Positions 1-6,348 of a stretch of 22,031 nucleotides of DNA are shown here, one piece after another. The stretch is from a virus: IMG/VR virus record IMGVR_UViG_3300022200_001730, positions 1-22,031 of that record; one strand, 5' to 3'. The notes under the pieces are model-generated. The model was not told the DNA's origin and ran no database searches. It was given only the letters and a program-made list of their open reading frames with translations. How positions within the stretch are numbered: the stretch's first letter is position 1; every line of letters begins with the position of its first letter. Made by a program: the position numbers and the translations under genes.

Positions 1-98
1 ATAAAAGAATCTCTCTCCTTGTAGGTTATTACCGCATTCCCATCACCAAATGTAAATGCGTGAGTGCTGCCATCTGCGAATTCATATTGTTGTTTCAT
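1..98 (-). CDS. Partial small hypothetical protein (N-terminus only)
   Basis: An open frame runs from ATG at 98 off the left edge; 32 residues are visible, beginning MKQQYEFADGSTHAFTFGDG. Its ATG overlaps the TGA of the upstream gene (ATGA), the coupling used by several gene pairs in this arm, and the leader contains TTTAACACCAAAG, a variant of the recurrent start motif. The visible part has alternating hydrophobic and polar residues suggesting beta strands. I do not recognise the family and the C-terminus is outside the window. Confidence 0.6.
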   Translation of the reverse strand, partial: MKQQYEFADGSTHAFTFGDGNAVITYKERDSF

Positions 99-379
99 TT
101 CTCTTTGGTGTTAAAGGTTAATAATGCATCATACAACTCCTTAGTAATTTCTTCAGGCGTCCATCCGTCATAGTTTTCAATAGCCCAAAAGTATGCGCCA
201 TCATTCTCCATAACTGATAGACCACCATAATAATTGCCTACTTCTCCAATTTCAGTTTGGTTACCATTCCAAATTTTGGTTATAGCATCTTTTGCTTCTC
301 CAATTTCTTCTATGGTTGGGCGTTTTCCATCTGCCCACAATCCTTTATAGTGATTGATTAGTTCTTTTAAATTTCTCAT
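95..379 (-). CDS. Hypothetical early protein, 94 aa
   Basis: I do not recognise this acidic, probably mixed alpha/beta protein. The N-terminal ~35 residues look helical and the middle (YYGGLSVMENDGAYFWAIENYDGW) is aromatic and Gly rich. The start at 379 is supported by TTTAACACAAAAGAG a few bases upstream, the same leader motif seen before other minus-strand genes. It overlaps the next gene by ATGA, so the pair is probably translationally coupled. Function unknown. Confidence 0.75.
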   Translation of the reverse strand: MRNLKELINHYKGLWADGKRPTIEEIGEAKDAITKIWNGNQTEIGEVGNYYGGLSVMENDGAYFWAIENYDGWTPEEITKELYDALLTFNTKEK

Positions 380-417
380 CTCTCTTTTGTGTTAAATCCC
401 ATCATTAGGGGGTTATT

Positions 418-466
418 TTACACTTTGTGGTGTTTTTATCTTACACTTTGTCACACTGCGGTGTAA
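418..466. repeat. Direct and inverted repeat cluster between small early genes
   Basis: TTACACTTTGT occurs at 418-428 and again at 441-451. The second copy also starts an inverted repeat, TTACAC at 441-446 with GTGTAA at 461-466. The cluster lies in the short gap between two minus-strand genes (380-471). It could be a protein-binding site or an RNA hairpin; no consensus promoter element overlaps it. Confidence 0.5.
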
Positions 467-471
467 GGTCT

Positions 472-654
472 CTATTTACAATCTGGATAGGTGCAGTTGT
501 TGTTTAGTCTGCAACTCTCCCCTTCTCTTTTGATGTGCTTACACTTTTCTATTTTCTCAAGTGTGTCCTTCAGTATCGCATTCCAAGTAAATTTGTCCTT
601 GTCAGTGTTCCAAAGTTTCTCATACATCTCCAGTAGTATCTCTCTTTGTGTCAT
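472..654 (-). CDS. Small hypothetical protein with Cys-rich C-terminus, 60 aa
   Basis: Residues 1-40 are strongly helical and charged. The C-terminus carries four cysteines (C38, C48, C54, C59) in a pattern that could bind a metal ion, roughly C-x9-C-x5-C-x4-C. No family recognised. It lies in the minus-strand early run, 42 bases after the 50-residue gene upstream. An A-rich stretch (ACAAAAAGAAAC) precedes the ATG. Confidence 0.6.
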   Translation of the reverse strand: MTQREILLEMYEKLWNTDKDKFTWNAILKDTLEKIEKCKHIKREGESCRLNNNCTYPDCK

Positions 655-696
655 AATTTTAGTTTCTTTTTGTGACGAGGTGTACCATTTTGGTAC

Positions 697-849
697 TCAT
701 CTTGGGTCTATGTCCTCTTCGGTTACACGAATGATAATCTTATCCTTGCCTCTGCGTTGCAGTATGGTACGCAGTTTACGTGCTTGCTCGATGGTGTTGT
801 AAGTGCCGTATGTAACCCCCTTACAAATAACTTTGAATAACTTTTTCAT
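697..849 (-). CDS. Small basic hypothetical protein, 50 aa
   Basis: Reading the minus strand from ATG at 849 gives MKKLFKVICKGVTYGTYNTI followed by a basic helix (EQARKLRTILQRRGKDK) and a beta strand, stopping at TGA 697-699. The ATG overlaps the TGA of the DnaA-like gene upstream (ATGA), strongly implying coupled translation. The beta-beta-helix-beta layout resembles very small phage DNA-interacting proteins, but no function is claimed. Confidence 0.65.
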   Translation of the reverse strand: MKKLFKVICKGVTYGTYNTIEQARKLRTILQRRGKDKIIIRVTEEDIDPR

Positions 850-1454
850 AGCAGGTTTTTTACTCGTTTTAATTCTTCTTGTAATGATTTGTTTCTCTCG
901 TATAACTCGGAGTTCTGCTTCTTGATAAAATCATAATGCTTGAGTTGAGCCTTTATCTTATTAATCTCCTCCAAGTGCTCTACCTTCATCTTTCGCATAC
1001 GTCCAACGATCTTCATATTCTTTGACCTTAGAGCCAACAGCTCCTCAGAAACTGATTCGAATACATCTATCTGCTTTGGAGAAAGTCCGCTATCGGAGAC
1101 GATAGATATTATATCCGATTCGATTTGATTATACAGGTAATGATACTCGGAATCAAACCTGTAGTTCATCTCGTGATTTTTCTTTGCGTGTAGCACCGTG
1201 GCGTGGTCTCTATCGATAATACTTGCTAGAGTCTTGAGGGTAAGCGAAGCGTACTTCTCACAAGCAACACAAAAAGCGTGTCGATGTATCACAAACTCCC
1301 TGTTTCTTGTGTCTCCAACTCCGTTTACACGGCAGTGTTCTTTCCAATATTCTTTTAGCACTTGATACAGCGTAGCCTTCATTATATTACGCTCGGCTGA
1401 TTCAGTTGAATTGATACTATTCTTGCTCTTTCTTCGAATCGGTCTCTTCTTCAT
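846..1454 (-). CDS. DnaA domain-IV-like DNA-binding protein with C-terminal coiled coil
   Basis: The 202-residue protein carries the helix-turn-helix signature of the DnaA C-terminal domain: residues ~58-95 include LKTLASIIDRDHATVLHAKK, where RDHATVLHA matches the DnaA signature (DHTTVxxA). There is no AAA+ ATPase domain and no Walker motif, so this is not an initiator by itself. Residues ~133-202 form a long charged helix, probably a coiled coil. The start at 1454 is favoured over Met25 (1382) because TTTAACCAAAACAAAA lies directly upstream, although it overlaps the previous gene by 38 bases. DnaA domain IV binds DnaA boxes in bacteria. Here it may bind a phage origin or host ori sites (inference). 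A second such protein lies at 3239-3622. Confidence 0.75.
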   Translation of the reverse strand: MKKRPIRRKSKNSINSTESAERNIMKATLYQVLKEYWKEHCRVNGVGDTRNREFVIHRHAFCVACEKYASLTLKTLASIIDRDHATVLHAKKNHEMNYRFDSEYHYLYNQIESDIISIVSDSGLSPKQIDVFESVSEELLALRSKNMKIVGRMRKMKVEHLEEINKIKAQLKHYDFIKKQNSELYERNKSLQEELKRVKNLL

Positions 1455-1734
1455 TTTTGTTTTGGTTAAAGTTGTGTAGGTCTTCGAGCGACATTGAAAC
1501 TATCTCATCAACGCCTCTTTGTATTTGCATCATAAGAAACTCATCGGTCATTCCAATCTGCTTGATATGTGGAGCAATAAACCTCTCCAACTTTACCTCT
1601 AGATTGTTCATCAATTGCTTGATGTCTCTTTTGTATACAGCAGTTCCCTTGAGTTCATCCATCTGCTCAAGTGTTGACTGCATAAGCAGTATTAGTTTAA
1701 CTGCCTTCCTGAATCTGATTATATCTTCTTCCAT
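1417..1734 (-). CDS. Hypothetical helical early protein, 105 aa
   Basis: Largely alpha-helical protein with an acidic and basic tail (NEEETDSKKEQE). It begins MEEDIIRFRKAVKLILLMQS and contains amphipathic helices through about residue 90. It overlaps its neighbours on both sides by 38 bases, typical of tightly packed phage early genes. No catalytic motif or recognised family. Confidence 0.7.
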   Translation of the reverse strand: MEEDIIRFRKAVKLILLMQSTLEQMDELKGTAVYKRDIKQLMNNLEVKLERFIAPHIKQIGMTDEFLMMQIQRGVDEIVSMSLEDLHNFNQNKNEEETDSKKEQE

Positions 1735-1882
1735 TGTATTTTATTAACTCCACTACATTCCACCAATAGTCACGTAAAGGGCCAATTGGCGCCATAACTA
1801 AGCACTGAGTGGCGTGTATTATGCCATCTCTTTCTCCATAGACACTTAGAATGTCTTCGGCTTTTCTATGAGCACTAATCAT
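1697..1882 (-). CDS. Small early protein of the 'KAexIl..YG..YW..V' type, 61 aa
   Basis: The sequence HRKAEDILSVYGERDGIIHA followed later by DYWWNVVELIKY resembles a widespread type of very short phage or prophage protein: a KAxxI helix, a YG turn, then YWxxVxxxI. The function of that group is unknown to me. It overlaps the upstream gene by 8 bases and the downstream gene by 38. The assignment to this group rests on pattern memory rather than a search. Confidence 0.6.
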   Translation of the reverse strand: MISAHRKAEDILSVYGERDGIIHATQCLVMAPIGPLRDYWWNVVELIKYNGRRYNQIQEGS

Positions 1883-2081
1883 CTAACGAGTCTTTTATCA
1901 ATCGACCAATCTTATCCTCATCTAAGTGCAGTATGCGTCTTAGTTTTTGACGCTCAGATACCTTAGCCTTCTCGTATTCAGTCTTGGAGCAATCGATTCC
2001 TAGGTTTTGGAAAAGTTTTGCGTTCTGCTCGAGTACGCAGTCGATAATCTTCTTGTGATTCTTGTTGTCGTGGTAAGCCAT
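1875..2081 (-). CDS. Hypothetical early protein, 68 aa
   Basis: Short charged helical protein with two cysteines (C15, C26) and an acidic C-terminus (IKDSLDD). The leader is AT-rich without a Shine-Dalgarno sequence. It sits two bases after the previous stop and overlaps the next gene by 8 bases, so it is in the same operon. No family recognised. Confidence 0.65.
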   Translation of the reverse strand: MAYHDNKNHKKIIDCVLEQNAKLFQNLGIDCSKTEYEKAKVSERQKLRRILHLDEDKIGRLIKDSLDD

Positions 2082-2083
2082 AA

Positions 2084-2272
2084 TTAAAACTTTAATAATC
2101 TTTTTCTTCTTTCGTATTTCTTAAGCAGTGAGCCGAGGCTGTTGAGTCGCTTTGTAATGTCTTTGTCGATGGTGTTAGATGATACTACTATGTTTACTAT
2201 CTCATATCTAACATCTCTTAGGTACGATTCTACATACCTAATGTGCTTTCTTTTTCTAATTAGTGTGTCCAT
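2084..2272 (-). CDS. Small basic hypothetical protein, 62 aa
   Basis: Very basic helical protein rich in Lys and Arg at both ends (IRKRKHIRYVE... and LLKKYERRKRLLKF). It could bind nucleic acid, but that is inferred from charge alone. It overlaps the upstream gene by 17 bases; GGAACCACAA precedes the ATG, resembling the recurrent AACCAAA start motif. Confidence 0.65.
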   Translation of the reverse strand: MDTLIRKRKHIRYVESYLRDVRYEIVNIVVSSNTIDKDITKRLNSLGSLLKKYERRKRLLKF

Positions 2273-2507
2273 TTGTGGTTCCTATTTGCTTCTTACTGTT
2301 GATTTTTAGTATTACAATCTGCTTTGCGGATTTATATCCTTTAGCGTAGTACAATCCATTCAGTCTCGACATTGTTTTCTTGTCGTATCTTGATATGTCG
2401 CTTGGCGTTTCGTATGTGGTCACACACCAAGTGTCATCCTTTACAAGAGATTTGCCTTTCTTGTAGGCTACCTCTATTTCCATATAATAGATTGGCTTAT
2501 GACTCAT
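2256..2507 (-). CDS. Hypothetical early protein, 83 aa
   Basis: Basic protein with an apparent beta strand start (PIYYMEIEVAYKKGKS), a central polar segment and a C-terminal beta strand (KQIVILKI). It overlaps its upstream neighbour by 11 bases and its downstream neighbour by 17. I do not recognise it; no catalytic motifs are visible. Confidence 0.65.
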   Translation of the reverse strand: MSHKPIYYMEIEVAYKKGKSLVKDDTWCVTTYETPSDISRYDKKTMSRLNGLYYAKGYKSAKQIVILKINSKKQIGTTNGHTN

Positions 2508-2826
2508 ACCGCCATTTTGTTATGATTCTGCCTGTAACATCATTGAGTTCTGCCTCAGCAGATTGAATGTTGTTAGCCATTATAACGTTGTCGTTGTTTT
2601 TTTGCGGGAAGTAAAGGACAGAATAATCCTCATCTCCAACATAGTCTGTTGTTACCTTGTTGGTTATTGGATTGTACTTTGCTTGGTAGCATCGAACCTT
2701 TTTGTGTGCGCCATCTTGTGCGACAAAGGTGATTAGGTTTTCGTTTAGGGATACTACATCTCGCTTGAAGTCGAGTTTCATCTTAAGGAATGTAGCCCCT
2801 GCGATTAGATTGTTAAACTTGCTCAT
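2497..2826 (-). CDS. Hypothetical early protein, 109 aa
   Basis: Probably a beta-rich small domain (strands around ITFVAQDG, KKVRCYQAKY, VTTDYVGD, SVLYFP). The start at 2826 is supported by TTATAACCAAAAACAACTAC immediately upstream, one of the clearest copies of the recurrent start motif. It is the first gene after a minus-strand terminator (2846-2876), so its expression may depend on read-through; no TAnnTTTG element is seen in the gap. Function unknown. Confidence 0.7.
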   Translation of the reverse strand: MSKFNNLIAGATFLKMKLDFKRDVVSLNENLITFVAQDGAHKKVRCYQAKYNPITNKVTTDYVGDEDYSVLYFPQKNNDNVIMANNIQSAEAELNDVTGRIITKWRYES

Positions 2827-2845
2827 TGTAGTTGTTTTTGGTTAT

Positions 2846-2876
2846 AAAAAAAGGGGAATGGGAAACCCCACTCCCC
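2846..2876 (-). terminator. Rho-independent terminator after the SSB-like gene
   Basis: On the minus strand GGGGAGTGGG pairs with CCCATTCCCC (10 bp with one G-U) around a four-base GTTT loop, followed by seven T (2852-2846). It lies 24 bases after the SSB-like stop codon. This ends or attenuates the recombination operon before the run of small early genes. Confidence 0.85.
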
Positions 2877-2899
2877 TCTCAAGTAGTCTAATTATTCAA

Positions 2900-3220
2900 T
2901 TAGAACGGGAGGTCATTGTTTTCTGCAAACGCTTGGCTTGGTTGCGCTGTTGTTTGCTGTTGCGTTCCTTTCGCTTTGTAAGCGTTCATGTCAGCAATTG
3001 CCTTCTCGGAGCGAGGATTGTAGATTGTAGCAACGGATTTACCACTCTTAGCAACCAACATAGTAATGTAAACGTTGCCTTTTGCTGTCTTGTATTTCTC
3101 TAAGTCAGCCAAGTGGTTTTCTTTTAGCGTTAATCTCCAAGAACGGATAGTTCCATCCTCATTTAGTTTCGGGTCATCGGCAAATCCGATGAAGTCTGAG
3201 TCGTACTTTGTTTCACTCAC
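2900..3220 (-). CDS. ssb: SSB-like single-stranded DNA-binding protein with DLPF tip
   Basis: The 106-residue protein has a beta-rich body (residues ~8-75), then a low-complexity Gln/Thr/Ala linker (GTQQQTTAQPSQAF) and the C-terminal tip AENNDLPF. An acidic, Pro-Phe-ending tip is the signature by which bacterial and phage SSBs recruit partner proteins. The body is shorter than a standard bacterial SSB OB-fold and I do not see its usual motifs, so the OB-fold is inferred from architecture and context. It uses a GTG start at 3220. It lies in a run with ERF and exonuclease genes, fitting a recombination role, and is followed by a strong terminator. Confidence 0.75.
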   Translation of the reverse strand: MSETKYDSDFIGFADDPKLNEDGTIRSWRLTLKENHLADLEKYKTAKGNVYITMLVAKSGKSVATIYNPRSEKAIADMNAYKAKGTQQQTTAQPSQAFAENNDLPF

Positions 3221-3238
3221 GGTTTCTCTGTATTAAAA

Positions 3239-3622
3239 TTAAACGATTTCTCTATGTAACTCTGAACGAAGATAATTATTCTCACGCACTAATGCAAAAA
3301 TAAATTCCTTTGCTTTGTTTGTATCCGAAAATACATCGTTGTCAACCTTGCCCACAAGGTCTTCTACAACCTCAGTAGCAGTGTTATACAAATCTATGTA
3401 GTCCAAGTTCCGCATATTCCTGTCGTGCTTTCGCTTGGCGTATAGTATTGTTGTGTGATCTTTTCCAAATTTGTTACCGATAGCAGTCATACTTGACAGG
3501 GTGCACAGCGACACCATAATAGCCTGTCTCGCCATAGTTGATTGGTGGTCACGAGCGCTATCGTTTCTCTCGATTCCTACCCTCTCGTAGTAATCACTGA
3601 TTAAGTCATCTAAGTAGTTCAT
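3239..3622 (-). CDS. Second DnaA domain-IV-like DNA-binding protein, 127 aa
   Basis: Residues ~30-66 contain a helix-turn-helix ending in KFGKDHTTILYAKRKH, which matches the DnaA domain IV signature (DHTTVxxAxxK) more closely than the copy at 846-1454. There is no AAA+ domain. A longer frame opens at 3676, but ATG 3622 overlaps the exonuclease TGA exactly as ATGA, the coupling used elsewhere, so 3622 is preferred. The C-terminal half is helical. Expected to bind double-stranded DNA; whether it recognises DnaA boxes is unknown. Located between exonuclease and SSB, so a replication or origin role is plausible. Confidence 0.75.
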   Translation of the reverse strand: MNYLDDLISDYYERVGIERNDSARDHQSTMARQAIMVSLCTLSSMTAIGNKFGKDHTTILYAKRKHDRNMRNLDYIDLYNTATEVVEDLVGKVDNDVFSDTNKAKEFIFALVRENNYLRSELHREIV

Positions 3623-4458
3623 ATTTCTGAATAAATTGCAAATGTGTTTGTATCCTTCTCGGGAGAGTTCAGCCATTTTCTAATGTTCTCAACAGCAGAC
3701 CAAAACTTATACTCTCCTCTACTTATAGTAGATTTTGAAGCCTTGTAAACCGCACAAGTATAGGGAACGGATTTAGTCTGCGCTACCCAATAGAAGTTGT
3801 CACAAGCCTCAACGTGTGTGTAGATGTATGCCTGAATATCATAGTCGTACTTGCCTACATCGTAACGGAAGCCAAATAGTTCTCGTGTTGTCTTTGAATC
3901 CGATATGAATCCATCTCCTCTTACATCAAGGAATCCACGAACAGGTATGTCTTCTATCCAATCATTGATTTCATACTGAGCGTTACCTGTCAGGTATCTG
4001 CGTACAGGTGTCATAGTTCCTGTCTCCATATCAAAGACCTCTGATTCATCCAAGCGAACAATCATAGCCTCTGCCTGGTTCATCCACTCTTCAATTACGA
4101 TATCCTTTCCATTAGCGTGCTCGACCTCGCTTTGATACCACTCATCGTACTCTTCTTTCCAAACCTTTGATGCTCGAGGACTTTTGTACTTTTCGGAATA
4201 CTTGCTGTCAAGTTCTGCTTTTTTGTTGTCATCGTACAAGACATAAAACTTATCAGTCAGTGTCTCGGGTTCTAACAACAGCGTATCATAAAGAGAACCG
4301 AAGTATAGTGCATCGGATTCCTTCTTAAGCAGTCCTCTCATGTAGAGTTCGAATAGTTTCATATCTTGATTACGAGAACCATCCGCTGCATACTTGAGCG
4401 CAGAGTAAGAGAGATATCCCTTACCTGTGCGCTCCATTAGTTTTTGTGCGAAATCCAT
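3619..4458 (-). CDS. PD-(D/E)XK exonuclease, RecE-like
   Basis: The 279-residue protein has a PD-(D/E)XK nuclease core. The segment VRGFLDVRGDGFISDSKTT (about residues 174-192) supplies the first Asp and the D-x-K catalytic pair, and YDIQAYIYTHV (about 208-218) matches the following Q-x-x-x-Y helix of RecE/Cas4-type nucleases. The N-terminal ~90 residues are typical of phage relatives (YLSYSALKYA, SDALYFGSLYDTLLLEP). It would resect double-stranded DNA to give single strands for ERF, whose gene abuts it (TAATG at 4458). It overlaps the following DnaA-like gene by ATGA. Exact polarity and substrate cannot be told from sequence. Confidence 0.85.
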   Translation of the reverse strand: MDFAQKLMERTGKGYLSYSALKYAADGSRNQDMKLFELYMRGLLKKESDALYFGSLYDTLLLEPETLTDKFYVLYDDNKKAELDSKYSEKYKSPRASKVWKEEYDEWYQSEVEHANGKDIVIEEWMNQAEAMIVRLDESEVFDMETGTMTPVRRYLTGNAQYEINDWIEDIPVRGFLDVRGDGFISDSKTTRELFGFRYDVGKYDYDIQAYIYTHVEACDNFYWVAQTKSVPYTCAVYKASKSTISRGEYKFWSAVENIRKWLNSPEKDTNTFAIYSEI

Positions 4459-5036
4459 TAACCTACGAATTTAGCCAACGCTGTCTTTTGACCCGCTGAT
4501 GCTTTGTCTCCGTACTTTGTTAGAATCTGCTTGTATGCAAGTTCTTTTGCTGATTTTGTTTTAGCACCCTTGATGTACTCAATAGCCTTTGCGAACCAAT
4601 CTGAATCATCTGCTTGTGTTGTAGGTGTAGTATTTGATTTGCCGTGAGTATTGGTAGCATCAGCATCTTTGGTGTCATCGATTAAGAACATACCATTCAT
4701 TGCGTACTTACGAGCGTAAGAAGATGATGAGCCAAAAGACTGAGCGATGTCCATACCTTTTCGGTTTACATCGATACCCGCTTGTGCTGACGCAGAAACC
4801 TTATCCTCGCCATTGCTTACAACAACAGTAGAGTTGATGAAAGTGATTCCGCCTACTTCCATTACCTCATCAGTAATGTGCATAGATAACTTGTGTTTAG
4901 TCAGTAATGGTTTTACTGCTTCAAGAATATCCTCAGCAGAGCGATAGTTGTAGTTACCAAACTTATTACGCTGATTCTTAGGTGCTTTGAGTTCTGCTTG
5001 TACTTGTAGTAGAGCAGATGTTAATGTTTTACTCAT
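4458..5036 (-). CDS. erf: ERF family single-strand annealing recombinase
   Basis: The 192-residue protein carries the ERF core: NKFGNYNYRSAEDILEAVKP near residue 24, a beta-rich middle, and KGMDIAQSFGSSSSYARKYA followed by LIDDTKDAD near 93-127. ERF proteins bind single strands and anneal homologous DNA, here probably with the neighbouring exonuclease and the SSB-like protein. The C-terminal ~55 residues, after a Thr/Gln-rich linker, form a small helical domain. It has its own promoter at about 5060-5067 with a 16-bp palindrome in the spacer, suggesting repressor control. Confidence 0.9.
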   Translation of the reverse strand: MSKTLTSALLQVQAELKAPKNQRNKFGNYNYRSAEDILEAVKPLLTKHKLSMHITDEVMEVGGITFINSTVVVSNGEDKVSASAQAGIDVNRKGMDIAQSFGSSSSYARKYAMNGMFLIDDTKDADATNTHGKSNTTPTTQADDSDWFAKAIEYIKGAKTKSAKELAYKQILTKYGDKASAGQKTALAKFVG

Positions 5037-5059
5037 TGTATTGAATTTAATTTGTTATA

Positions 5060-5090
5060 CAAATATACAGGTTTAACGTTAAACCCGCTA
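5060..5090 (-). promoter_or_regulatory. Promoter of the ERF operon with palindromic operator in its spacer
   Basis: On the minus strand TATATTTG (5067-5060) matches the Bacteroidota -7 element TAnnTTTG, with start of transcription expected near 5055. The perfect 16-bp palindrome GGTTTAACGTTAAACC spans 5070-5085, between the -7 box and the expected -33 position (TTTAG near 5092-5088). A dimeric regulator bound there would block polymerase. No regulator gene is adjacent on this side; the winged-helix protein at 12937-13371 is one candidate (inference). Confidence 0.7.
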
Positions 5091-5240
5091 AAGATTAGAG
5101 AGAAAGTTGAACAAACTACTCAGTCCTATTAGTAAGAACATGAAGAACAACACGAACGAGCCGTGTGATGCTAAGTAGAATGAAAACGATAAAGAGAAGA
5201 GCGATGTAAACGCTCTAAGGAAGTTGTTTTGATTACGCAT
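5088..5240 (-). CDS. Small two-helix membrane protein, 50 aa
   Basis: From ATG 5240 the frame encodes a 50-residue protein starting MRNQNNFLRAFTSLFSLSFS, with two hydrophobic helices (about residues 7-24 and 28-48) separated by ASHGS. It ends at TAG 5088-5090, just upstream of the ERF promoter. CTAACAAAGG upstream resembles the recurrent start motif. Small inner-membrane phage proteins may act in lysis, exclusion or anchoring; nothing here decides between these. A similar two-helix protein lies at 6645-6815. Confidence 0.65.
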   Translation of the reverse strand: MRNQNNFLRAFTSLFSLSFSFYLASHGSFVLFFMFLLIGLSSLFNFLSNL

Positions 5241-5505
5241 AGTAGATACCTTTGTTAGATTCTGAGTGGGATGAGCTACTCAAGTTTACTCCCCCCTCCC
5301 CCAAGTGAGAAGTAATTGAGTAAGCAGATACCTCCGTTGAGTTCCTCGTTTGTATCGCCACCTAACGACTCAAGTTACCAAGCCGATTCCTATGGATAGG
5401 ATTATTGTTTGACTGATTATTACGCAGTCCACCGCTCCTCATCCACTATCAACAAATGTGATATAGTTGTTCGGAAGCCGTGAACCTTTTTGCAGTTGCA
5501 CAGGA
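5241..5505 (-). other. Untranslated leader or small-RNA region without a convincing gene
   Basis: About 260 bases between a consensus-like promoter (5506-5513) and the membrane-protein ORF have no good reading frame; the best is a 26-codon ATG frame. The minus strand is rich in short repeats (ACTTGAGT twice, GGTATCT twice) and a purine run with GGGGGAGGGGGGAG (plus-strand C-run at 5291-5304). It could be a structured leader or an independent small RNA. Confidence 0.4.
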
Positions 5506-5532
5506 CAAACATAGTGGAATAAAATTAAGAAC
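5506..5532 (-). promoter_or_regulatory. Bacteroidota-type promoter abutting a terminator
   Basis: TATGTTTG (5513-5506, minus strand) fits the -7 element. TTTG, made by the end of the terminator T-tract and the following G, lies 18 bases upstream as the -33 element. Transcription would start near 5501 and run into the 260-base leader before the small membrane protein. Confidence 0.6.
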
Positions 5533-5561
5533 AAAAAAAAAGGGGAACATTTCTGCTCCCC
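5533..5561 (-). terminator. Rho-independent terminator
   Basis: On the minus strand GGGGAGCA pairs with TGTTCCCC (8 bp, one G-U) around a GAAA tetraloop, followed by nine T (5541-5533). It lies 11 bases after the stop of the 5572-5910 gene. Its T-tract also supplies the -33 element of the next promoter. Confidence 0.85.
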
Positions 5562-5571
5562 AGATATCTAT

Positions 5572-5910
5572 CTATCTGTTTACCAGCGCTTCTCTATACT
5601 GGCGAACGAAGTCTTTTATGAATTCCTCGTTAGCCCTTCCAATAGACAGCACTGAAAACTGCTTAAACATATCTATAATCTCTGCCTCACTCCAACGGAA
5701 GTAGATCTTTTTCTTCTCCACCTTTGGTTCTTTCTCAATCTTGTGACCATCTATTTTTAGAGCAGTCACCTCGCTGTTCCAAGGAAGTAGTTTTCTTCCA
5801 AGTCGGTTTCTAAATTTCTCCACTGCCTCACGCTCAGTTGGTGCAGATTCGAATAGGATTTCATTTTTGTTACCCACAGGGTAAGTTAGCATAAACGTTT
5901 TCATTTGCAT
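5572..5910 (-). CDS. Hypothetical protein, 112 aa
   Basis: Mixed protein beginning MQMKTFMLTYPVGNKNEILF (Met3 at 5904 is an alternative start). A beta-strand N-terminus is followed by a helix (TEREAVEKFRNRLGRKL), a lysine-rich linker (KEPKVEKKK) and a C-terminal helical segment with WSEAEIIDMFKQF. TTAACCAAAAACAACT directly upstream supports the start. It ends one operon at the terminator 5533-5561. No family recognised. Confidence 0.7.
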   Translation of the reverse strand: MQMKTFMLTYPVGNKNEILFESAPTEREAVEKFRNRLGRKLLPWNSEVTALKIDGHKIEKEPKVEKKKIYFRWSEAEIIDMFKQFSVLSIGRANEEFIKDFVRQYREALVNR

Positions 5911-5922
5911 AGTTGTTTTTGG

Positions 5923-6348
5923 TTAATATTGCGTTTGAATTTGCTCATCGATGTAACTACTTGTGTAGCCTGTGTATGACTCTACATACTCTCCGTTGTT
6001 GTAGTGGATGTTGTCGGGAACGAAGTAAACCCAAGCATTGTAAGTTTTACCATCTACTACGACATCTATTTGCTCTCGCTTGTAGAATCTTGGATGCCCC
6101 TCAAGTAAGTCCAAGTTGTACATCTCGAAAGGATTGCAGTCGTATAGTTCTACGACCACATTGTTACCATCCTCGTGTTCCCCTTGAATCATGTAAGGTA
6201 TACCGCTGACGCATAGTCGGTACTTGTCTTTGGTTCTACCCTCTCCAATGAAAGTTGCGTTGGTTAGCAACCTGTGATTACCGAAGCCACGCTTCAGCGT
6301 ACCATAAACTGCGACTAACTGATTAGTCTCAAAGATTTGTTTTCTCAT
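5923..6348 (-). CDS. Gamma-glutamylcyclotransferase-like (AIG2/GGCT family) protein
   Basis: The 141-residue protein shows the GGCT-like fold signatures: VAVYGTLKRGFGNHRLL at residues ~12-28 (the YGTLK/R..G substrate loop), a beta-rich core, and LDLLEGHPRFYKRE at 79-92, where Glu83 occupies the place of the catalytic general acid/base Glu. Family members cleave gamma-glutamyl amides, releasing 5-oxoproline. Its start at 6348 overlaps the previous gene (ATGA) and follows TTAACCAAAGACAAAG. It is on the same strand as a class II glutamine amidotransferase (6890-7648) and a GS-fold amidoligase (8384-9895), which suggests a shared gamma-glutamyl or peptide pathway. Confidence 0.85.
   Translation of the reverse strand: MRKQIFETNQLVAVYGTLKRGFGNHRLLTNATFIGEGRTKDKYRLCVSGIPYMIQGEHEDGNNVVVELYDCNPFEMYNLDLLEGHPRFYKREQIDVVVDGKTYNAWVYFVPDNIHYNNGEYVESYTGYTSSYIDEQIQTQY

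Noticed and set aside
3623-3676. Longer N-terminus for the second DnaA-like protein
   Set aside because: ATG 3622 gives an exact ATGA overlap with the exonuclease stop, the arrangement used repeatedly here; the longer form overlaps by 58 bases.
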